Origin: Amycolatopsis marina
GTDB taxonomy: Bacteria > Actinomycetota > Actinomycetes > Mycobacteriales > Pseudonocardiaceae
Reading direction: 5' to 3'
Assembly (NCBI RefSeq): GCF_900111885.1
Contig: NZ_FOKG01000001.1
Coordinates: 558,001-622,000 of the forward strand
DNA: 64,000 bases
Below, piece after piece: positions 27,901-40,922 of this stretch (positions are counted from its first letter, which is position 1; each line of letters opens with the position of its first letter). Under the pieces are notes generated by a model that was not told the origin of the DNA, searched no databases, and was given only the letters and a program-made list of their open reading frames with translations. A program made the position numbers and the translations under genes.

Positions 27901-27926
27901 TTACGTGACGCGCGGACGTCACGTAA
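27901..27926 (+). terminator. Hairpin directly after dnaA
   Basis: TTACGTGACG and CGTCACGTAA form a perfect 10-bp stem with a 6-base loop, beginning at the first base after the dnaA stop codon. A probable terminator, without a T-run. Confidence 0.65.
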
Positions 27927-27933
27927 CGGTCGT

Positions 27934-27981
27934 GCCCGATGCACGCAACACGGAGCTTGCGGAGTGTTGCCGATTGAACAC
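27934..27981. repeat. 48-bp repeat, copy 1
   Basis: This 48-bp unit recurs at 28031-28078 with a single base change. It contains the inverted pair GCAACAC (27945-27951) and GTGTTGC (27964-27970) around a 12-base loop, followed by CGATTGAACAC. Function unknown. Confidence 0.9.
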
Positions 27982-28030
27982 CGGGCCAGACAGTAAGAAC
28001 GCAACCGCCCGGACTCGAGGTGAGGGTCTG

Positions 28031-28078
28031 GCCCGATGCACGCAACACGCAGCTTGCGGAGTGTTGCCGATTGAACAC
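28031..28078. repeat. 48-bp repeat, copy 2
   Basis: The second copy of the 48-bp hairpin unit, 97 bp downstream of the first. Only one base differs, in the loop, so the hairpin stem is preserved. Confidence 0.9.
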
Positions 28079-28125
28079 AGCGCGAATGGTGACCTCCGCA
28101 CAAAAACCAACCCCACCCCGCGCCC

Positions 28126-29031
28126 TCACTCCACCCCCGCAACCTCTCCCAACACCCGCAGCCCCGCCGCGACCGCCGGCTGCTCCGCGCTACCCCGCCG
28201 CACGCACGCCACGATCCGCCGGGCCGGAATCGGACTGCCACGCAACGGAACCCGCATCACCGGATACCGCTCCGGGATCGGCACCAGCCGTGGCAGCAGG
28301 CATACCCCGAGTCCTTCGGCGACGAGCGCTGACACCGCGAACCACTCCTTCGCCGAGTGCGCGACGTCCGGGGTGAATCCCGCGGCGGCGCACGCGGCGA
28401 GCAACAGGGGAAAGGTGTCGTTGTGCCGTTGCTTGACGATCCACCTTTCGCCCGCCGCATCGGCGAGTTCCACACCGTCCTCCCGTGCCAGCCGATGCCC
28501 TCGCGGCACCAGTAGATCCTGTGGATCTTCGAGCAGTGACCGATGCTCGAACCTGGGATCGGTCATCGGCGGGGTGTCCGGAGTCGGCAGGATCACCGCG
28601 ATGTCGCTCTCTTCGGTGAGCAGCAGCTGAAAACAGTCCGCGCTCTCCTCCTCACTGATGAACACGCGCAGTTCTGGATATACCGCCCGCAGCCGGGTGA
28701 CCGCAGGAGCGAGCAGCGCGGCGATCGCGGAGGAAACCGCGCACATCCCCAGCCGTCCTCGGGGCACGCCTTCGGAGACGGCAATCTCCGCGCGCACCTG
28801 CTCCCACTGTTCGTACAGACGGTCCGTGTGCTCCAACAGGACTCGCGCGGCCGGGCTCAGTTGCACCCGTCTGCCGTCCGGCCGCAGTAGCTCGACCCCG
28901 AGCTCACGCGAGAGCTGGCGTAGTTGCTGCGAGACCGCGGACGGCGTCAGGTGCAGTGCCTCCGCGGTCGCCGTGACCGTTCCCCGCTCGGCCAGCACCC
29001 GGAGGACCCGCAATCGGCGCAGATCCATCAT
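28126..29031 (-). CDS. LysR-family transcriptional regulator
   Basis: A 301-residue regulator. The N-terminal winged helix (residues 1-60) contains AEALHLTPSAVSQQLRQLSR, and the C-terminal two-lobed effector domain runs from about residue 90. Start ATG at 29031 (a second ATG follows at once); the frame continues upstream into the divergent gene but has no similarity there. It is divergent from an EamA exporter gene 75 bp away, and LysR proteins commonly control such a neighbour. The pair sits between dnaA and oriC, which is unusual. Confidence 0.9.
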   Translation of the reverse strand: MMDLRRLRVLRVLAERGTVTATAEALHLTPSAVSQQLRQLSRELGVELLRPDGRRVQLSPAARVLLEHTDRLYEQWEQVRAEIAVSEGVPRGRLGMCAVSSAIAALLAPAVTRLRAVYPELRVFISEEESADCFQLLLTEESDIAVILPTPDTPPMTDPRFEHRSLLEDPQDLLVPRGHRLAREDGVELADAAGERWIVKQRHNDTFPLLLAACAAAGFTPDVAHSAKEWFAVSALVAEGLGVCLLPRLVPIPERYPVMRVPLRGSPIPARRIVACVRRGSAEQPAVAAGLRVLGEVAGVE

Positions 29032-29105
29032 GTAGTTCAAGCTAAAGCATTTTGTGGCGAAACGTTTGATGGACCTGAACAGTTCCGCCTGCCCAGACTC
29101 GAGGC

Positions 29106-29963
29106 ATGACCGCCATCGGCAGCAAGCTCTCCGCTCCCGCGCCGGTGCTCGTGCTGGGCAGCGTGGTGAGCGTCCAGTTCGGACAGGCATTCGGCAAGCA
29201 GCTGTTCGACCAGCTGAGCCCGTCCGGCGTGGTGAGCCTGAGACTCGGTTTCGCCGCCCTCGTCCTGCTCGCGATCCACCGTCCCGGGGCACCGTGGTCC
29301 CGGGAGCGGTTGTTGCTCGCCTGCTCGTTCGGGACCGCGATCGCCGGCATGAATCTGATCTATCCGGCGCTGCGTCATCTCCCGCTCGGGGTCGCCACCA
29401 CACTGCAGTTACTGGGACCGCTTGTGCTCGCACTCGTGAGTTCGCGCCGTCCGGTCGACGTGGGGTTCGCCGCGATCGCGGCGGCAGGGGTGTGGTTGTT
29501 CCACGCGCAGGACGCGGCCGGGCTGCCAGTGGAAGGTGCGCTGCTCGCACTCGGCTCCGGCGCGGCCATGGCCGGTTACCTCTTGTTGAGCACGCACGCG
29601 GGGAAGCACTCCGCCGACGGAAGCCTGCTCGCGATCGCCGTGGCGTGGGCAGCGGTACTGACGATTCCGTTCGGTGTCGCGGAAAACGGTGCCACCCTCC
29701 TGAATCCGCCGGTGCTCGCGGCGGGCGCGGGCGTCGCGGTTCTTTCCGCCGTACTGCCGTACTCGCTCGATCTCGCCGCCCTGCGCCGGCTGCCGCCACG
29801 AGTGGTCGGAGTGCTCGAAAGCCTGGAACCCGCGGTGGCCGGACTGGCCGGACTGTTACTGCTGCAGGAGTTTCTGGGTCCGCGTCAGTGGATCGGCGTC
29901 ACCTGCGTGGTGCTCGCCGCAGGCGGGACGTCCTGGCGCGCGACCAGACCACGGGGAACGTGA
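29106..29963 (+). CDS. EamA/RhtA-like amino-acid exporter
   Basis: A 285-residue transporter of the drug/metabolite superfamily with about ten hydrophobic helices arranged as two EamA repeats. The sequence (SVQFGQAFGKQLFDQLSPSG, SLRLGFAALVLLAI, ALRHLPLGVATTLQLLGPL) resembles RhtA-type threonine/homoserine exporters. The divergent LysR gene is its probable regulator. The substrate is inferred from family only. Confidence 0.85.
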   Translation: MTAIGSKLSAPAPVLVLGSVVSVQFGQAFGKQLFDQLSPSGVVSLRLGFAALVLLAIHRPGAPWSRERLLLACSFGTAIAGMNLIYPALRHLPLGVATTLQLLGPLVLALVSSRRPVDVGFAAIAAAGVWLFHAQDAAGLPVEGALLALGSGAAMAGYLLLSTHAGKHSADGSLLAIAVAWAAVLTIPFGVAENGATLLNPPVLAAGAGVAVLSAVLPYSLDLAALRRLPPRVVGVLESLEPAVAGLAGLLLLQEFLGPRQWIGVTCVVLAAGGTSWRATRPRGT

Positions 29964-30059
29964 GCGAGCTTTTGCCGCTGTGCCAACGGATTTCGCCGGT
30001 CCGGAACGAGATCCACGACACATCAGAGGCTGTGGAGGAACTTCCTTTCACTCGCCTGA

Positions 30060-30400
30060 GGGGTTCGTGTTGTGGGCAAGCCGGTGCACTGCCTGGGTAC
30101 AGGTCGACCCACACCTGGGGATGGTTGTGTGGACAACTGTGGATGAATGTGGACGGTTTGCCCGCCGCGCGAAACTGTCCACCGACGGCCGAATCTGTCC
30201 ACCGGATGACCACCCCCTGCTCCACAGGCCGCCGCGCCTACGGAGCAGGGAAAGAAGCGGCTGTCCACACAATCCACAGCCCTTATTACTGTCACTGAAA
30301 AAACTCCTCTCTAGAAGAACTAAAGAAAAACAGGCGGCGACGAAGTTGGGGACAGTTCGCGATCGGTGTCGATGTGTCGACAAAATTCAGGCCGGGCCCA
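30060..30400. other. oriC: Replication origin oriC
   Basis: A cluster of DnaA-box-like nonamers lies immediately before dnaN: a perfect TGTGGACAA at 30128-30136, TGTGGATGA at 30138, TGTGGACGG at 30148, CTGTCCACC at 30175 and 30195, TGCTCCACA at 30219, CTGTCCACA at 30261 and CAATCCACA at 30270. An AT-rich stretch at about 30279-30334, a plausible unwinding element, stands out from the GC-rich surroundings. Actinobacterial origins are normally found in the dnaA-dnaN interval, which agrees. Confidence 0.88.
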
Positions 30401-30587
30401 GATGACGGCCACTGCCGTCACGCTCTACCGTGGAAGTCCACACCAGGGCCGCCAGACGCCGGTGCCGTCGCAAGCTGGGCTTCAACCGCCCCGGATGTCC
30501 ACCGGCCGTCCCCGCCATCGGGGCGTCCTCGGCGGTGTATGTCGATCTTTCGAGCCGAACCGGCTCGGCTGTCGAAAGGATGGGCGC

Positions 30588-31730
30588 ATGAAGATCCGCG
30601 TCGAGCGGGACGGGCTGGCAGACGCCGTGGCCTGGGTGGCACGCAGCCTGCCGTCCCGGCCACCGGTGCCCGTCCTGGGCGGAGTACTGCTCGATGCCGG
30701 CTCCGACCCGGACTCCGCAGGTGGTGACGCACTGACCGTGTCGGGTTTCGACTACGAGGTCTCCGCCACGGTCGGCGTGCCGGCGACGATCGCGGACGGG
30801 GGACGAACCCTCGTCTCGGGCCGGTTGCTCGCCGACATCACGAAGGCGCTGCCTGCCCAACCCGTCGAGATCTCGGTCGACGGCTCACGCGCCTCCATCA
30901 CCTGCGGCAGCGCTCGCTTCAGCCTGCCGACGATGCCGGTCGAGGACTATCCCCAGTTGCCTGCGCAGCCCGCACTCGCGGGTGAACTGGCAGGCGAGGC
31001 GTTCGGTCAGGCGGTCACCCAGGTCGCCGTCGCCGCGGGCAAGGACGACACGCTGCCGATGCTCACCGGTATGCGTCTGGAGATCGCGGGGGACACCCTC
31101 ACCCTGGTCGCGACCGACCGGTTCCGGCTCGCCATGCGCGAGGTCACCTGGCAACCAGCCGAAGGACTTGCCGACGCCGCGGTGCTGGTGCCTGCGCGGA
31201 CACTCGCCGAGGCCGCCAAGTCACTGGGTGCGAGCGGAGCCACCGTCAAGCTCGCGCTCGCCAGCGGTGAAGGACTGCTCGGCCTGTCCGGCTCCGGCCG
31301 GTACGCCACCACCCGCCTGCTCGACGCGGAGTTCCCGCCCTACCGCCAGCTGCTCCCCGCACAGCACACGTCGAGGGCCGTGCTCGAGGTCTCGGCACTC
31401 GCCGAATCGATCAAACGTGTTTCGCTGGTGGCCGAGCGTGGTACCCAGGTTCGGCTCGAGTTCGCCGAAGGATCGCTGCGGTTGTCCGCGGGCGGTGACG
31501 ACGAGGGCAGCGCCGAGGAGGAGTTGCCGGTCGAATACGAGGGCGAGCCGGTGACCATCGCCTTCAACCCCGGCTACCTCGTCGACGGACTCGGTGCCCT
31601 GCACACCGATCGCGCGGAACTGACGTTCACGACTCCGAACCGTCCCGCGCTGATCAAGCCCGCGGATGAGCAGGGACAGGTGGTTCCCGGTTACCTCTAC
31701 CTGTTGATGCCCGTTCGCCTGCCCGGCTGA
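30588..31730 (+). CDS. dnaN: DNA polymerase III beta subunit (sliding clamp)
   Basis: The 380-residue clamp that tethers DNA polymerase III to the template. Three clamp domains of about 125 residues are visible, with [20 protein letters not shown] and [10 protein letters not shown] in the second and NPGYLVDGL near 330, ending in the conserved [10 protein letters not shown]. Start ATG at 30588 behind GAAAGGA. It is the first gene after oriC and leads the dnaN-gnd-recF-dciA series. Confidence 0.98.
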   Translation: MKIRVERDGLADAVAWVARSLPSRPPVPVLGGVLLDAGSDPDSAGGDALTVSGFDYEVSATVGVPATIADGGRTLVSGRLLADITKALPAQPVEISVDGSRASITCGSARFSLPTMPVEDYPQLPAQPALAGELAGEAFGQAVTQVAVAAGKDDTLPMLTGMRLEIAGDTLTLVATDRFRLAMREVTWQPAEGLADAAVLVPARTLAEAAKSLGASGATVKLALASGEGLLGLSGSGRYATTRLLDAEFPPYRQLLPAQHTSRAVLEVSALAESIKRVSLVAERGTQVRLEFAEGSLRLSAGGDDEGSAEEELPVEYEGEPVTIAFNPGYLVDGLGALHTDRAELTFTTPNRPALIKPADEQGQVVPGYLYLLMPVRLPG

Positions 31731-31784
31731 GCAAGGCCCGCGGGCGTTTCGAGACACACACCTTCGCCAACAGAGGGGATCTTC

Positions 31785-32675
31785 ATGGTTCAGCTCGGAC
31801 TCGTCGGCCTCGGCAAGATGGGGTTCAACATGCGCGAGCGGCTCCGAGCCGCCGGGCACGAGGTCGTCGGTTACGACCGCAACCCCGAGGTGACCGACAC
31901 CGGATCGCTCGAGGAGCTGGTGTCCGCTTTGGACGCTCCGCGGATCGTCTGGGTCATGGTGCCTTCCGGTGAGCCGACGCGGCAGATCGTCGCCGAGTTC
32001 AGCAACCTGCTCAGCGAGGGCGACCTGCTGATCGACGGCGGCAACTCCCGGTTCACCGACGACAAGATCAACGCGGAGTTGCTGGCGAGCAAGGGGGTCG
32101 GCTACCTCGACGTCGGGGTGTCCGGTGGCGTCTGGGGCAAGGACAACGGTTACGGCCTGATGGCCGGGGGGTCGGACGCCGACATCGCCAAGGCGATGCC
32201 GATCTTCGACGCGTTGCGCCCGGAGGGCCCGAGGGAAGAGGGTTTCTCCCACGCTGGGCCGGTCGGGGCAGGCCACTACGCGAAGATGGTCCACAACGGC
32301 ATCGAGTACGGCCTGATGCAGGCCTACGCCGAAGGCTTCGAACTGCTCGAGGCATCGGACATCGTGGCCAACGTGCCTGAGGTGATCAAGGGCTGGCAGC
32401 GTGGGACCGTCGTGCGTTCCTGGCTGCTGGAACTTCTGGTCCACGCGTTGGACGAGGACCCGGAACTGGACGACCTCGAGGGTTACGTCGAGGACTCCGG
32501 CGAGGGCAGGTGGACGCTGGAGGAAGCGATCAACAACGCGGTGCCCGCACCGGTCATCTCCGCCGCGCTGTTCGCCAGGTTCGCCTCCCGTCAGCAGCAG
32601 TCCTCGGCCATGCGGGCCGTTGCCGCGCTGCGGCACCAGTTCGGTGGACACGCCGTGAAGAAGGCCGGGGAGTAG
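31785..32675 (+). CDS. gnd: 6-phosphogluconate dehydrogenase, decarboxylating (short form)
   Basis: Oxidises and decarboxylates 6-phosphogluconate to ribulose 5-phosphate. At 296 residues it belongs to the short, typically NAD-linked form. The Rossmann motif is [12 protein letters not shown], the substrate-binding [10 protein letters not shown] and [20 protein letters not shown] follow, and the catalytic segment is [15 protein letters not shown] sugar-metabolism gene between dnaN and recF is a known actinobacterial arrangement. Confidence 0.95.
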   Translation: MVQLGLVGLGKMGFNMRERLRAAGHEVVGYDRNPEVTDTGSLEELVSALDAPRIVWVMVPSGEPTRQIVAEFSNLLSEGDLLIDGGNSRFTDDKINAELLASKGVGYLDVGVSGGVWGKDNGYGLMAGGSDADIAKAMPIFDALRPEGPREEGFSHAGPVGAGHYAKMVHNGIEYGLMQAYAEGFELLEASDIVANVPEVIKGWQRGTVVRSWLLELLVHALDEDPELDDLEGYVEDSGEGRWTLEEAINNAVPAPVISAALFARFASRQQQSSAMRAVAALRHQFGGHAVKKAGE

Positions 32676-32698
32676 CCGGCGCGGCCGAAGGCACCGCC

Positions 32699-33853
32699 AT
32701 GTACCTCCGTCATCTACAGGTCACCGACTTCCGCTCCTGGGAGTTGCTCGATCTGCCACTCGAACCTGGCGCCACCGTGCTGGTCGGACCCAACGGTCGT
32801 GGGAAGACCAACCTTCTCGAAGCCATCGGGTACACCGCGACACTCAGTTCGCACCGCGTCGCCACCGACACACCGCTGGTGCGGCACGGATGTGAACGCG
32901 CGCTCGTGCGTACCGCCGTGGTCAACGAGGGGCGCGAACTGACGATCGAGCTCGAGATCACCCCGGGCAAGGCCAACCGCGCACGGGTGAACCGGGGAGC
33001 GGTCGGGCGTCCGCGGGACGTGCTCGGCATCCTGCGCACGGTGTTGTTCTCACCGGAGGATCTCGCGCTGGTGCGTGGCGATCCTGGCGAGCGGCGCCGG
33101 TTCCTGGACGAGCTACTGGTGCTGCGCGCCCCGCGCTATGCGGGTGTGCGCAGCGACTACGAGAAGGTGTTGCGACAGCGCAACGCACTCCTCAAAACCG
33201 CGGGCAAGCGCCGCGGTGGCAAGGAGGATCCGTACGCGCTGTCCACCCTGGACGTCTGGGACAACCATCTTGCCGCAGCGGGCGCACAGCTTCTGGCTGG
33301 ACGACTCGACCTGGTGGCCGCACTCGCCCCGTACACCTCCGCCGCCTATGCGGGGGTCGCACCGGATTCGCGGCCTGCGGAGATCGGCTACCGGTCGAGT
33401 CTCGGCGACGCGCTTCCCGAGGGGTACGGCGTCGCGGGCGGTTCCGCCGCGAGTGTGCAGGAGTTGACCGAGGTGCTCCTGCACGCGCTCGGCGAGTCCC
33501 GCTCGGCGGAGCTGGAACGGGGGGTGAGCCTGGTCGGTCCGCACCGTGACGAACTCGACCTGATTCTCGGCGAGGCTCCGGCCAAGGGATACGCGAGTCA
33601 CGGCGAGTCGTGGTCGTACGCGCTCGCACTCCGGCTCGGCTCGTACGAACTGCTGCGGGGAGAGGCGGGCGAGCCGGTGCTGCTGCTCGACGACGTCTTC
33701 GCCGAACTGGACCGCAAGCGCAGGGCCCGCCTGGCTGAGGTCGCCGCGAGCGCCGAACAGGTGTTGGTGACGGCAGCGGTGGACGAGGATGTGCCCACGG
33801 AACTGGACGGGATCCGGTTCGCGGTGTCGGAAAGTGGGGTGGCCCGTGCCTGA
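32699..33853 (+). CDS. recF: DNA replication and repair protein RecF
   Basis: A 384-residue SMC-like ATPase that helps load RecA at gaps. The N-terminus [17 protein letters not shown] is typical; Walker A is GPNGRGKTN (about 30-38), the signature region is near [12 protein letters not shown], and Walker B is [14 protein letters not shown] at 32699 is chosen because it gives the canonical RecF N-terminus. The end overlaps the next gene by eight bases. Confidence 0.97.
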   Translation: MYLRHLQVTDFRSWELLDLPLEPGATVLVGPNGRGKTNLLEAIGYTATLSSHRVATDTPLVRHGCERALVRTAVVNEGRELTIELEITPGKANRARVNRGAVGRPRDVLGILRTVLFSPEDLALVRGDPGERRRFLDELLVLRAPRYAGVRSDYEKVLRQRNALLKTAGKRRGGKEDPYALSTLDVWDNHLAAAGAQLLAGRLDLVAALAPYTSAAYAGVAPDSRPAEIGYRSSLGDALPEGYGVAGGSAASVQELTEVLLHALGESRSAELERGVSLVGPHRDELDLILGEAPAKGYASHGESWSYALALRLGSYELLRGEAGEPVLLLDDVFAELDRKRRARLAEVAASAEQVLVTAAVDEDVPTELDGIRFAVSESGVARA

Positions 33854-34805
33854 CAGGACCGCTGGGAACGGCAGCGCGCGTGGTCAGGGTGATCCGTGGA
33901 ACTCGGGCGACGAAGTCCCGTTGTCGAGGCGGCAGGGCGTCAACCGGCAGAGCCGCAAGGGCCCTGGGAGTCAGAGCCCTGGCGACTCGACAGCGGACCC
34001 GAGTTTCCAGACACGCACTGACAGGACCGCTGGGAACGGCGGATCGCGTGGTCGTGGCCCCCGAACCGGGACACGCGGGGTGACCGGCGACACATTTGAT
34101 TCACCCCTATCTGGGGACAAACCTGTGGATAGTGTGGATAACACCGTGAACGGGTTATCGCCCGGAGTAACTAAACGGCCGAACGGGGGGTCCACTCCTC
34201 CGTCCGAGCAGGATCGACCGGGAGAGGGCCCGCGGTCGGCCACGAAGAGTGAGAGCGCCGCTGGGCCGATCGAGGGTAGTGGCCGGGATCTCGCCAGAGC
34301 TGCCCTCGAGGCGGCACGGCAGAAGGCCAGCACCCGAGGTCACGAACCCGGGGTCCGGCGGGCGAACTTCACCGCCCGAGGCGGCGGCGCCGCAGGCGGG
34401 CAACGGCAGAACCCGCGCAGGCGCCGGTGGTCCGGGGCAGGCGCCGACCAGCGCGATCCTCAGCCGTTCGGCAGAATCGTCTCGAGGCTCGCGGTCGAAC
34501 GCGGGTGGAATTCCCGGCTGGCCACCGGGCAGGTCTTCGGGCAGTGGGCCCGGCTGGTGGGCGAGGAGGTCGCCGAGCACGCGCAGCCGATCGCGCTGCG
34601 CGACGGCGAGTTGACCGTGCAGGCCACTTCGACGGCCTGGGCGACGCAGCTCAGGTTGCTGCAGGGGCAGTTGCTGGTGAAGATCGCAGGTGTGGTCGGC
34701 AACGGCGTGGTCAAGCGCATGCGGATCCAGGGACCCGCGGCGCCGAGTTGGCGAAAGGGGCCACGGCATGTGTCCGGCCGTGGCCCACGAGACACGTACG
34801 GGTGA
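33846..34805 (+). CDS. DUF721/DciA-like protein
   Basis: A 319-residue protein. A long Gly/Arg/Ser-rich, probably unstructured N-terminus (about 1-200) precedes a DUF721 domain (about 205-300, [20 protein letters not shown], then [20 protein letters not shown]). DciA is known in many bacteria as a loader of the replicative helicase; the position between recF and gyrB fits. GTG start overlapping recF. Its low-complexity part contains two tandem DnaA boxes. The disordered N-terminus is longer than the domain itself. Confidence 0.85.
   Translation: MPDRTAGNGSARGQGDPWNSGDEVPLSRRQGVNRQSRKGPGSQSPGDSTADPSFQTRTDRTAGNGGSRGRGPRTGTRGVTGDTFDSPLSGDKPVDSVDNTVNGLSPGVTKRPNGGSTPPSEQDRPGEGPRSATKSESAAGPIEGSGRDLARAALEAARQKASTRGHEPGVRRANFTARGGGAAGGQRQNPRRRRWSGAGADQRDPQPFGRIVSRLAVERGWNSRLATGQVFGQWARLVGEEVAEHAQPIALRDGELTVQATSTAWATQLRLLQGQLLVKIAGVVGNGVVKRMRIQGPAAPSWRKGPRHVSGRGPRDTYG
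34124..34141 (-). promoter_or_regulatory. Tandem DnaA boxes inside the dciA-like gene
   Basis: TGTGGATAG at 34124-34132 and TGTGGATAA at 34133-34141 abut each other. The second is the exact reverse complement of the classical box TTATCCACA. They lie in coding DNA about 4 kb from oriC. Confidence 0.6.
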
Positions 34806-37050
<2,245 letters not shown>

Positions 37051-37103
37051 TCGACCACGTGCCATTGCTGTCCGTATAGGACTGCCCCCCTGAGAAGGAC
37101 GAA

Positions 37104-40100
37104 ATGACGGAAACCTTGCCGCCGGACCACGACCGCATCGAGCCGGTCGACATCCAGCAGGAGATGCAGCGCTCCTACATCGACTACGCCATGAGCGTGA
37201 TCGTGGCCCGGGCACTGCCGGACGTGCGTGACGGCCTCAAGCCGGTGCACCGCCGGGTGCTCTACTCGATGTTCGACAACAACTTCCGGCCGGACCGCGG
37301 GTACAACAAGTGCTCCCGCGTCGTCGGTGACGTGATGGGCAACTACCACCCACACGGTGACTCGGCGATCTACGACGCGCTGGTGCGCCTCGCGCAGCCG
37401 TGGGCGATGCGTTACCCGCTGATCGACGGGCAGGGCAACTTCGGCTCGCCGGGTAACGACCCAGCAGCCGCGATGCGGTACTGCGTCGCGGCCGACACGC
37501 GGGTGAAGTTGGCGGATGGCTCGACGACCAGGATCGCCGACATCGTGCCAGATGCGAAGCCCAACAGCGACAATCCCGTCGATCTGAAGGTGATGGGCCG
37601 GCACGGCGATCCTGTACGTGCCGATGCCCTCTTCCACTCCGGCGAGCATCCGACGCTGCAGCTCAACACGCGTGAGGGTTTCCAGCTCACCGGCACCCAC
37701 AACCACCCGGTGCTGTGCCTGGTCAACGTGCTCGGCGTGCCGACGTTGCTGTGGAAGCTGCTGGAGGAGATCCGGCCTGGCGACAAGGTCGCCATGCAGC
37801 GCACCGAAGCGCCGCTGGAACCGGTCACCGAGGTCCGGTCGTGGGTGGAAGCGCTCCTGGCTGGAGCGTTCGTTGCCGAGGGCTTCTTCTCGGACAACCG
37901 GGCCGGCTTCAACAACATCGACGAAGACTTCTTCAAATACGTGCTCGACTGCTACGACCACGTGGTTGGCGGTCGTCGCTACGTCTCCCAACGCCGTATC
38001 GCATCAGGCTCCATGCTGCACGAGTTCGACGTGCACGACCTTTCGGCTCTTCGGGCGAGCGTGTTGGCGGAACTCGAGGGGCAGCGCAGTGCGCAGAAGC
38101 GGGTACCGGGCTTCGTCTGGTCCTCGGGCTCGACGATCAAGCGCGCGTTCCTGATCGGCCTGTTCACCGGCGACGGATCAGCTTCGGCGCTTCCCCGCAG
38201 CACCGTGCAGGTGAGCTACTCCTCTTACAGTGACCGACTGGCTCGCGAAGTACAGCAGCTACTGCTGGAGTTCGGCGTCGTCGGCAAGCTGGTGCATTAC
38301 GAAGACGGCGAGCACAAGGTCGTCATCAGCAACCGACGTGATGCTCGGCTTTTCTCGACCCGAATCGGTTTCCATGGCGCGAAGCAGGTCACGCTGGAGA
38401 GCATCCTGTCCGCCCTGCCTGCCGACTCACGCTCGATGTCCTCCGACCACGTGCCGTTCGTCGGTGAGTACATCCGGGCGCAGGGTGCGGATCGATGGAC
38501 CGAGCGGGACTGGCTGCGCAGGCACAACGTGGACCGCATCGCACGGTGGGAGCTGCGCCGCGAAGAGATTACCGAGCGGATAACCAACCGGGAAGTCCTC
38601 GACGTTGTCGAACCCCTGGTCGACGGGCGCTTCTACTTCGCCGAAGTCCGCGATGTCACCGACGCGGGACCGCAGGCCGTGTACAGCCTGCGCGTCGACA
38701 CCGAAGACCACGCTTTTGTCACCGACGGCTTTGTCAGCCACAACACCGAGGCCCGCCTCGACCCGCTGGCCATGCAGATGCTGGCCGACATCGAAGAAGA
38801 CACCGTCGACTTCTCCGACAACTACGACGGCCGCACGCAGGAACCGGACGTACTGCCGAGCCGCATCCCGAACCTGCTGGTCAACGGTGGTTCCGGGATC
38901 GCGGTCGGAATGGCGACCAACATCCCGCCGCACAACCTGCGTGAGGTGTCGTCCGGCGTCGTCTGGGCACTGGAGAACTGGGAAGCCACCGACGACGAGC
39001 TGCTAGCCGCGCTGCTGCAGCGGATCAAGGGCCCGGACTTCCCGACCAGGGGGCAGATTCTCGGCACCCAGGGCCTGGAGGACGCCTACCGCACCGGTCG
39101 CGGCTCCGTGCGCATGCGTGCGGTCGTGGAGGTGGAGGAGGACGCGAAGGGTCGTGCGGTCCTCGTTATCAGCGAACTTCCGTACCAGGTGAACCCGGAC
39201 AACCTGGTGGAGAACATCGCCTCGCTGGTGCGCGACGGGAAGCTCACGGGCATCGCCGACATCGCGGACGAATCCAACAGCAGGCGCGGTATGCGCATCG
39301 TCGTCACGCTGAAGCGCGACGCGGTGGCGAAGGTCGTGCTGAACAACCTCTACAAGCACACCCAGCTGCAGTACAACTTCGGCGTCAACTTCCTGGCGCT
39401 GGTGGACGGCGTGCCGAGGACGTTGCGTCTGGACCAGATGGTCCGGCACTACGTCAAGCACCAGGTCGAGGTCATCGTTCGCCGCACCCGGTTCCGGCTG
39501 CGGAAGAAGGAAGACCGCGCGCACATCCTGCGTGGTTTCGTCAAGGCACTCGACATGCTGGACGAGGTCATCGCGCTGATCCGTCGGTCACCGACCGTGG
39601 ATCAGGCCAGGACCGGCCTGATCGAGCTGCTCGATGTCGACGAGATCCAGGCCACCGCGATCCTGGACATGCAGCTGCGCAGGCTCGCGGCCCTCGAACA
39701 GCAGAAGATCATCGACGAACTCGCCGAGATCGAGCGCGAGATCGCCGATCTCAAGGACATTCTCGACAAACCGGAACGGCAGCGCGCGATCATCCGGGAC
39801 GAGTTGACCGCGATCGTCGATAAGCACGGCGACGACCGGCGTACGACGATCATCCCCTACGACGGCGATGTGTCGGTCGAGGACCTGATCGCGGTCGAGG
39901 ACGTCGTCGTCACCATCAGCCGCACCGGCTACGCGAAGCGCACCAAGACCGATCTGTACCGCTCGCAGAAGCGGGGCGGCAAGGGAGTGCAGGGCGCGAC
40001 GCTCAAGCAGGACGACATCATCCAGCACTTCTTCGTGTGCTCCACGCACGACTGGATCCTGTTCTTCACGAACAAGGGCCGGGTGTACCGGGCAAAGGCG

Positions 40101-40895
40101 TACGACCTGCCGGAGGCCAACCGCAACGCCCGCGGCCAGCACGTGGCGAACCTGCTGGCCTTCCAGCCGGACGAGCAGATCGCCGGTGTCATCCAGATCA
40201 AGAACTACGAGGTTGCGCCGTATCTGGTGCTGGCGACTCGGAAAGGCCTGGTCAAGAAGACCAAGCTCACCGACTTCGACTCCAACCGTTCCGGTGGGCT
40301 GATCGCGGTCAACCTCCGTGAGGGCGACGAGCTGGTCGGTGCGGTCCTGGTGTCCGCCGAGGACGATCTGCTGCTGGTGTCGTCGGAGGGGCAGTCGATC
40401 CGCTTCCACGCGACGGACGAGGCGTTGCGGCCGATGGGCCGGGCGACGTCCGGTGTGCTCGGCATGCGGTTCAACGAAGGTGACGAACTGCTGGGCATCG
40501 GTGTGGTCAAGGAGGACAAGTTCCTCCTGGTCGCCACCGACGGCGGCTATGCCAAGCGCACACCCATCGAGGACTACCCGGTGCAGGGGCGCGGCGGCAA
40601 GGGCGTGCTCACCATTCAGTACGACAAGAAACGTGGCAGGCTGGTGGGCGCGCTCATCGTCGATGCCGACGACGAGCTGTACGCGATCACCTCCAGCGGC
40701 GGTGTCATTCGTACCGCGGCGGGTCAGGTGCGCAAGGCCGGAAGGCAGACGAAGGGAGTTCGGTTGATGAACCTCGGTGAGGGAACAACCCTGCTCGCCG
40801 TCGCACGCAACGCGGACGAGCCCTCGGACGTCGTGGTAAATGACGACACCTCGTCGGATCCGTTGAACCAGTCGGAAGAGCCGGAGCAGCAGTAG
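37104..40895 (+). CDS. gyrA: DNA gyrase subunit A, interrupted by an intein
   Basis: The DNA-breaking subunit of gyrase. The 1263-residue precursor contains a 421-residue intein after residue 126; without it the protein is 842 residues, a normal GyrA length. The catalytic tyrosine is the last N-extein residue (AAMRY, Tyr126). The quinolone-determining region reads [10 protein letters not shown], with Ser at 87, the sensitive residue in E. coli (mycobacteria have Ala). The C-terminal DNA-wrapping domain has the GyrA box QKRGGKG near 955, six blade-like repeats and an acidic tail. Activity needs protein splicing. Confidence 0.97.
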   Translation: MTETLPPDHDRIEPVDIQQEMQRSYIDYAMSVIVARALPDVRDGLKPVHRRVLYSMFDNNFRPDRGYNKCSRVVGDVMGNYHPHGDSAIYDALVRLAQPWAMRYPLIDGQGNFGSPGNDPAAAMRYCVAADTRVKLADGSTTRIADIVPDAKPNSDNPVDLKVMGRHGDPVRADALFHSGEHPTLQLNTREGFQLTGTHNHPVLCLVNVLGVPTLLWKLLEEIRPGDKVAMQRTEAPLEPVTEVRSWVEALLAGAFVAEGFFSDNRAGFNNIDEDFFKYVLDCYDHVVGGRRYVSQRRIASGSMLHEFDVHDLSALRASVLAELEGQRSAQKRVPGFVWSSGSTIKRAFLIGLFTGDGSASALPRSTVQVSYSSYSDRLAREVQQLLLEFGVVGKLVHYEDGEHKVVISNRRDARLFSTRIGFHGAKQVTLESILSALPADSRSMSSDHVPFVGEYIRAQGADRWTERDWLRRHNVDRIARWELRREEITERITNREVLDVVEPLVDGRFYFAEVRDVTDAGPQAVYSLRVDTEDHAFVTDGFVSHNTEARLDPLAMQMLADIEEDTVDFSDNYDGRTQEPDVLPSRIPNLLVNGGSGIAVGMATNIPPHNLREVSSGVVWALENWEATDDELLAALLQRIKGPDFPTRGQILGTQGLEDAYRTGRGSVRMRAVVEVEEDAKGRAVLVISELPYQVNPDNLVENIASLVRDGKLTGIADIADESNSRRGMRIVVTLKRDAVAKVVLNNLYKHTQLQYNFGVNFLALVDGVPRTLRLDQMVRHYVKHQVEVIVRRTRFRLRKKEDRAHILRGFVKALDMLDEVIALIRRSPTVDQARTGLIELLDVDEIQATAILDMQLRRLAALEQQKIIDELAEIEREIADLKDILDKPERQRAIIRDELTAIVDKHGDDRRTTIIPYDGDVSVEDLIAVEDVVVTISRTGYAKRTKTDLYRSQKRGGKGVQGATLKQDDIIQHFFVCSTHDWILFFTNKGRVYRAKAYDLPEANRNARGQHVANLLAFQPDEQIAGVIQIKNYEVAPYLVLATRKGLVKKTKLTDFDSNRSGGLIAVNLREGDELVGAVLVSAEDDLLLVSSEGQSIRFHATDEALRPMGRATSGVLGMRFNEGDELLGIGVVKEDKFLLVATDGGYAKRTPIEDYPVQGRGGKGVLTIQYDKKRGRLVGALIVDADDELYAITSSGGVIRTAAGQVRKAGRQTKGVRLMNLGEGTTLLAVARNADEPSDVVVNDDTSSDPLNQSEEPEQQ
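37482..38744 (+). mobile_element. GyrA intein with LAGLIDADG homing endonuclease
   Basis: A 421-residue in-frame insertion. Splicing motifs are complete: Cys1 in [15 protein letters not shown] (block A), GTHNHPV (block B, TxxH), the C-terminal [20 protein letters not shown] and terminal His-Asn, followed by extein Thr. Two endonuclease motifs resemble LAGLIDADG ([13 protein letters not shown] and [13 protein letters not shown]). The site, just after the catalytic tyrosine and before TEARL, is the same as that of the mycobacterial GyrA inteins. Length matches endonuclease-bearing rather than mini-inteins. Confidence 0.96.
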
Positions 40896-40922
40896 CGCTC
40901 GCTGGGTAAGGAATGACACTTC

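Noticed and set aside
29032..29799. N-terminal extension of the LysR frame
   Set aside because: It would overlap the divergent exporter gene, and its translation is Arg-rich without similarity; the LysR start at 29031 gives the canonical N-terminus.
34759..34785. GGCCACGG/CCGTGGCC hairpin as a terminator of the dciA-like gene
   Set aside because: It lies before the stop codon inside the coding sequence and has no T-run; probably incidental.
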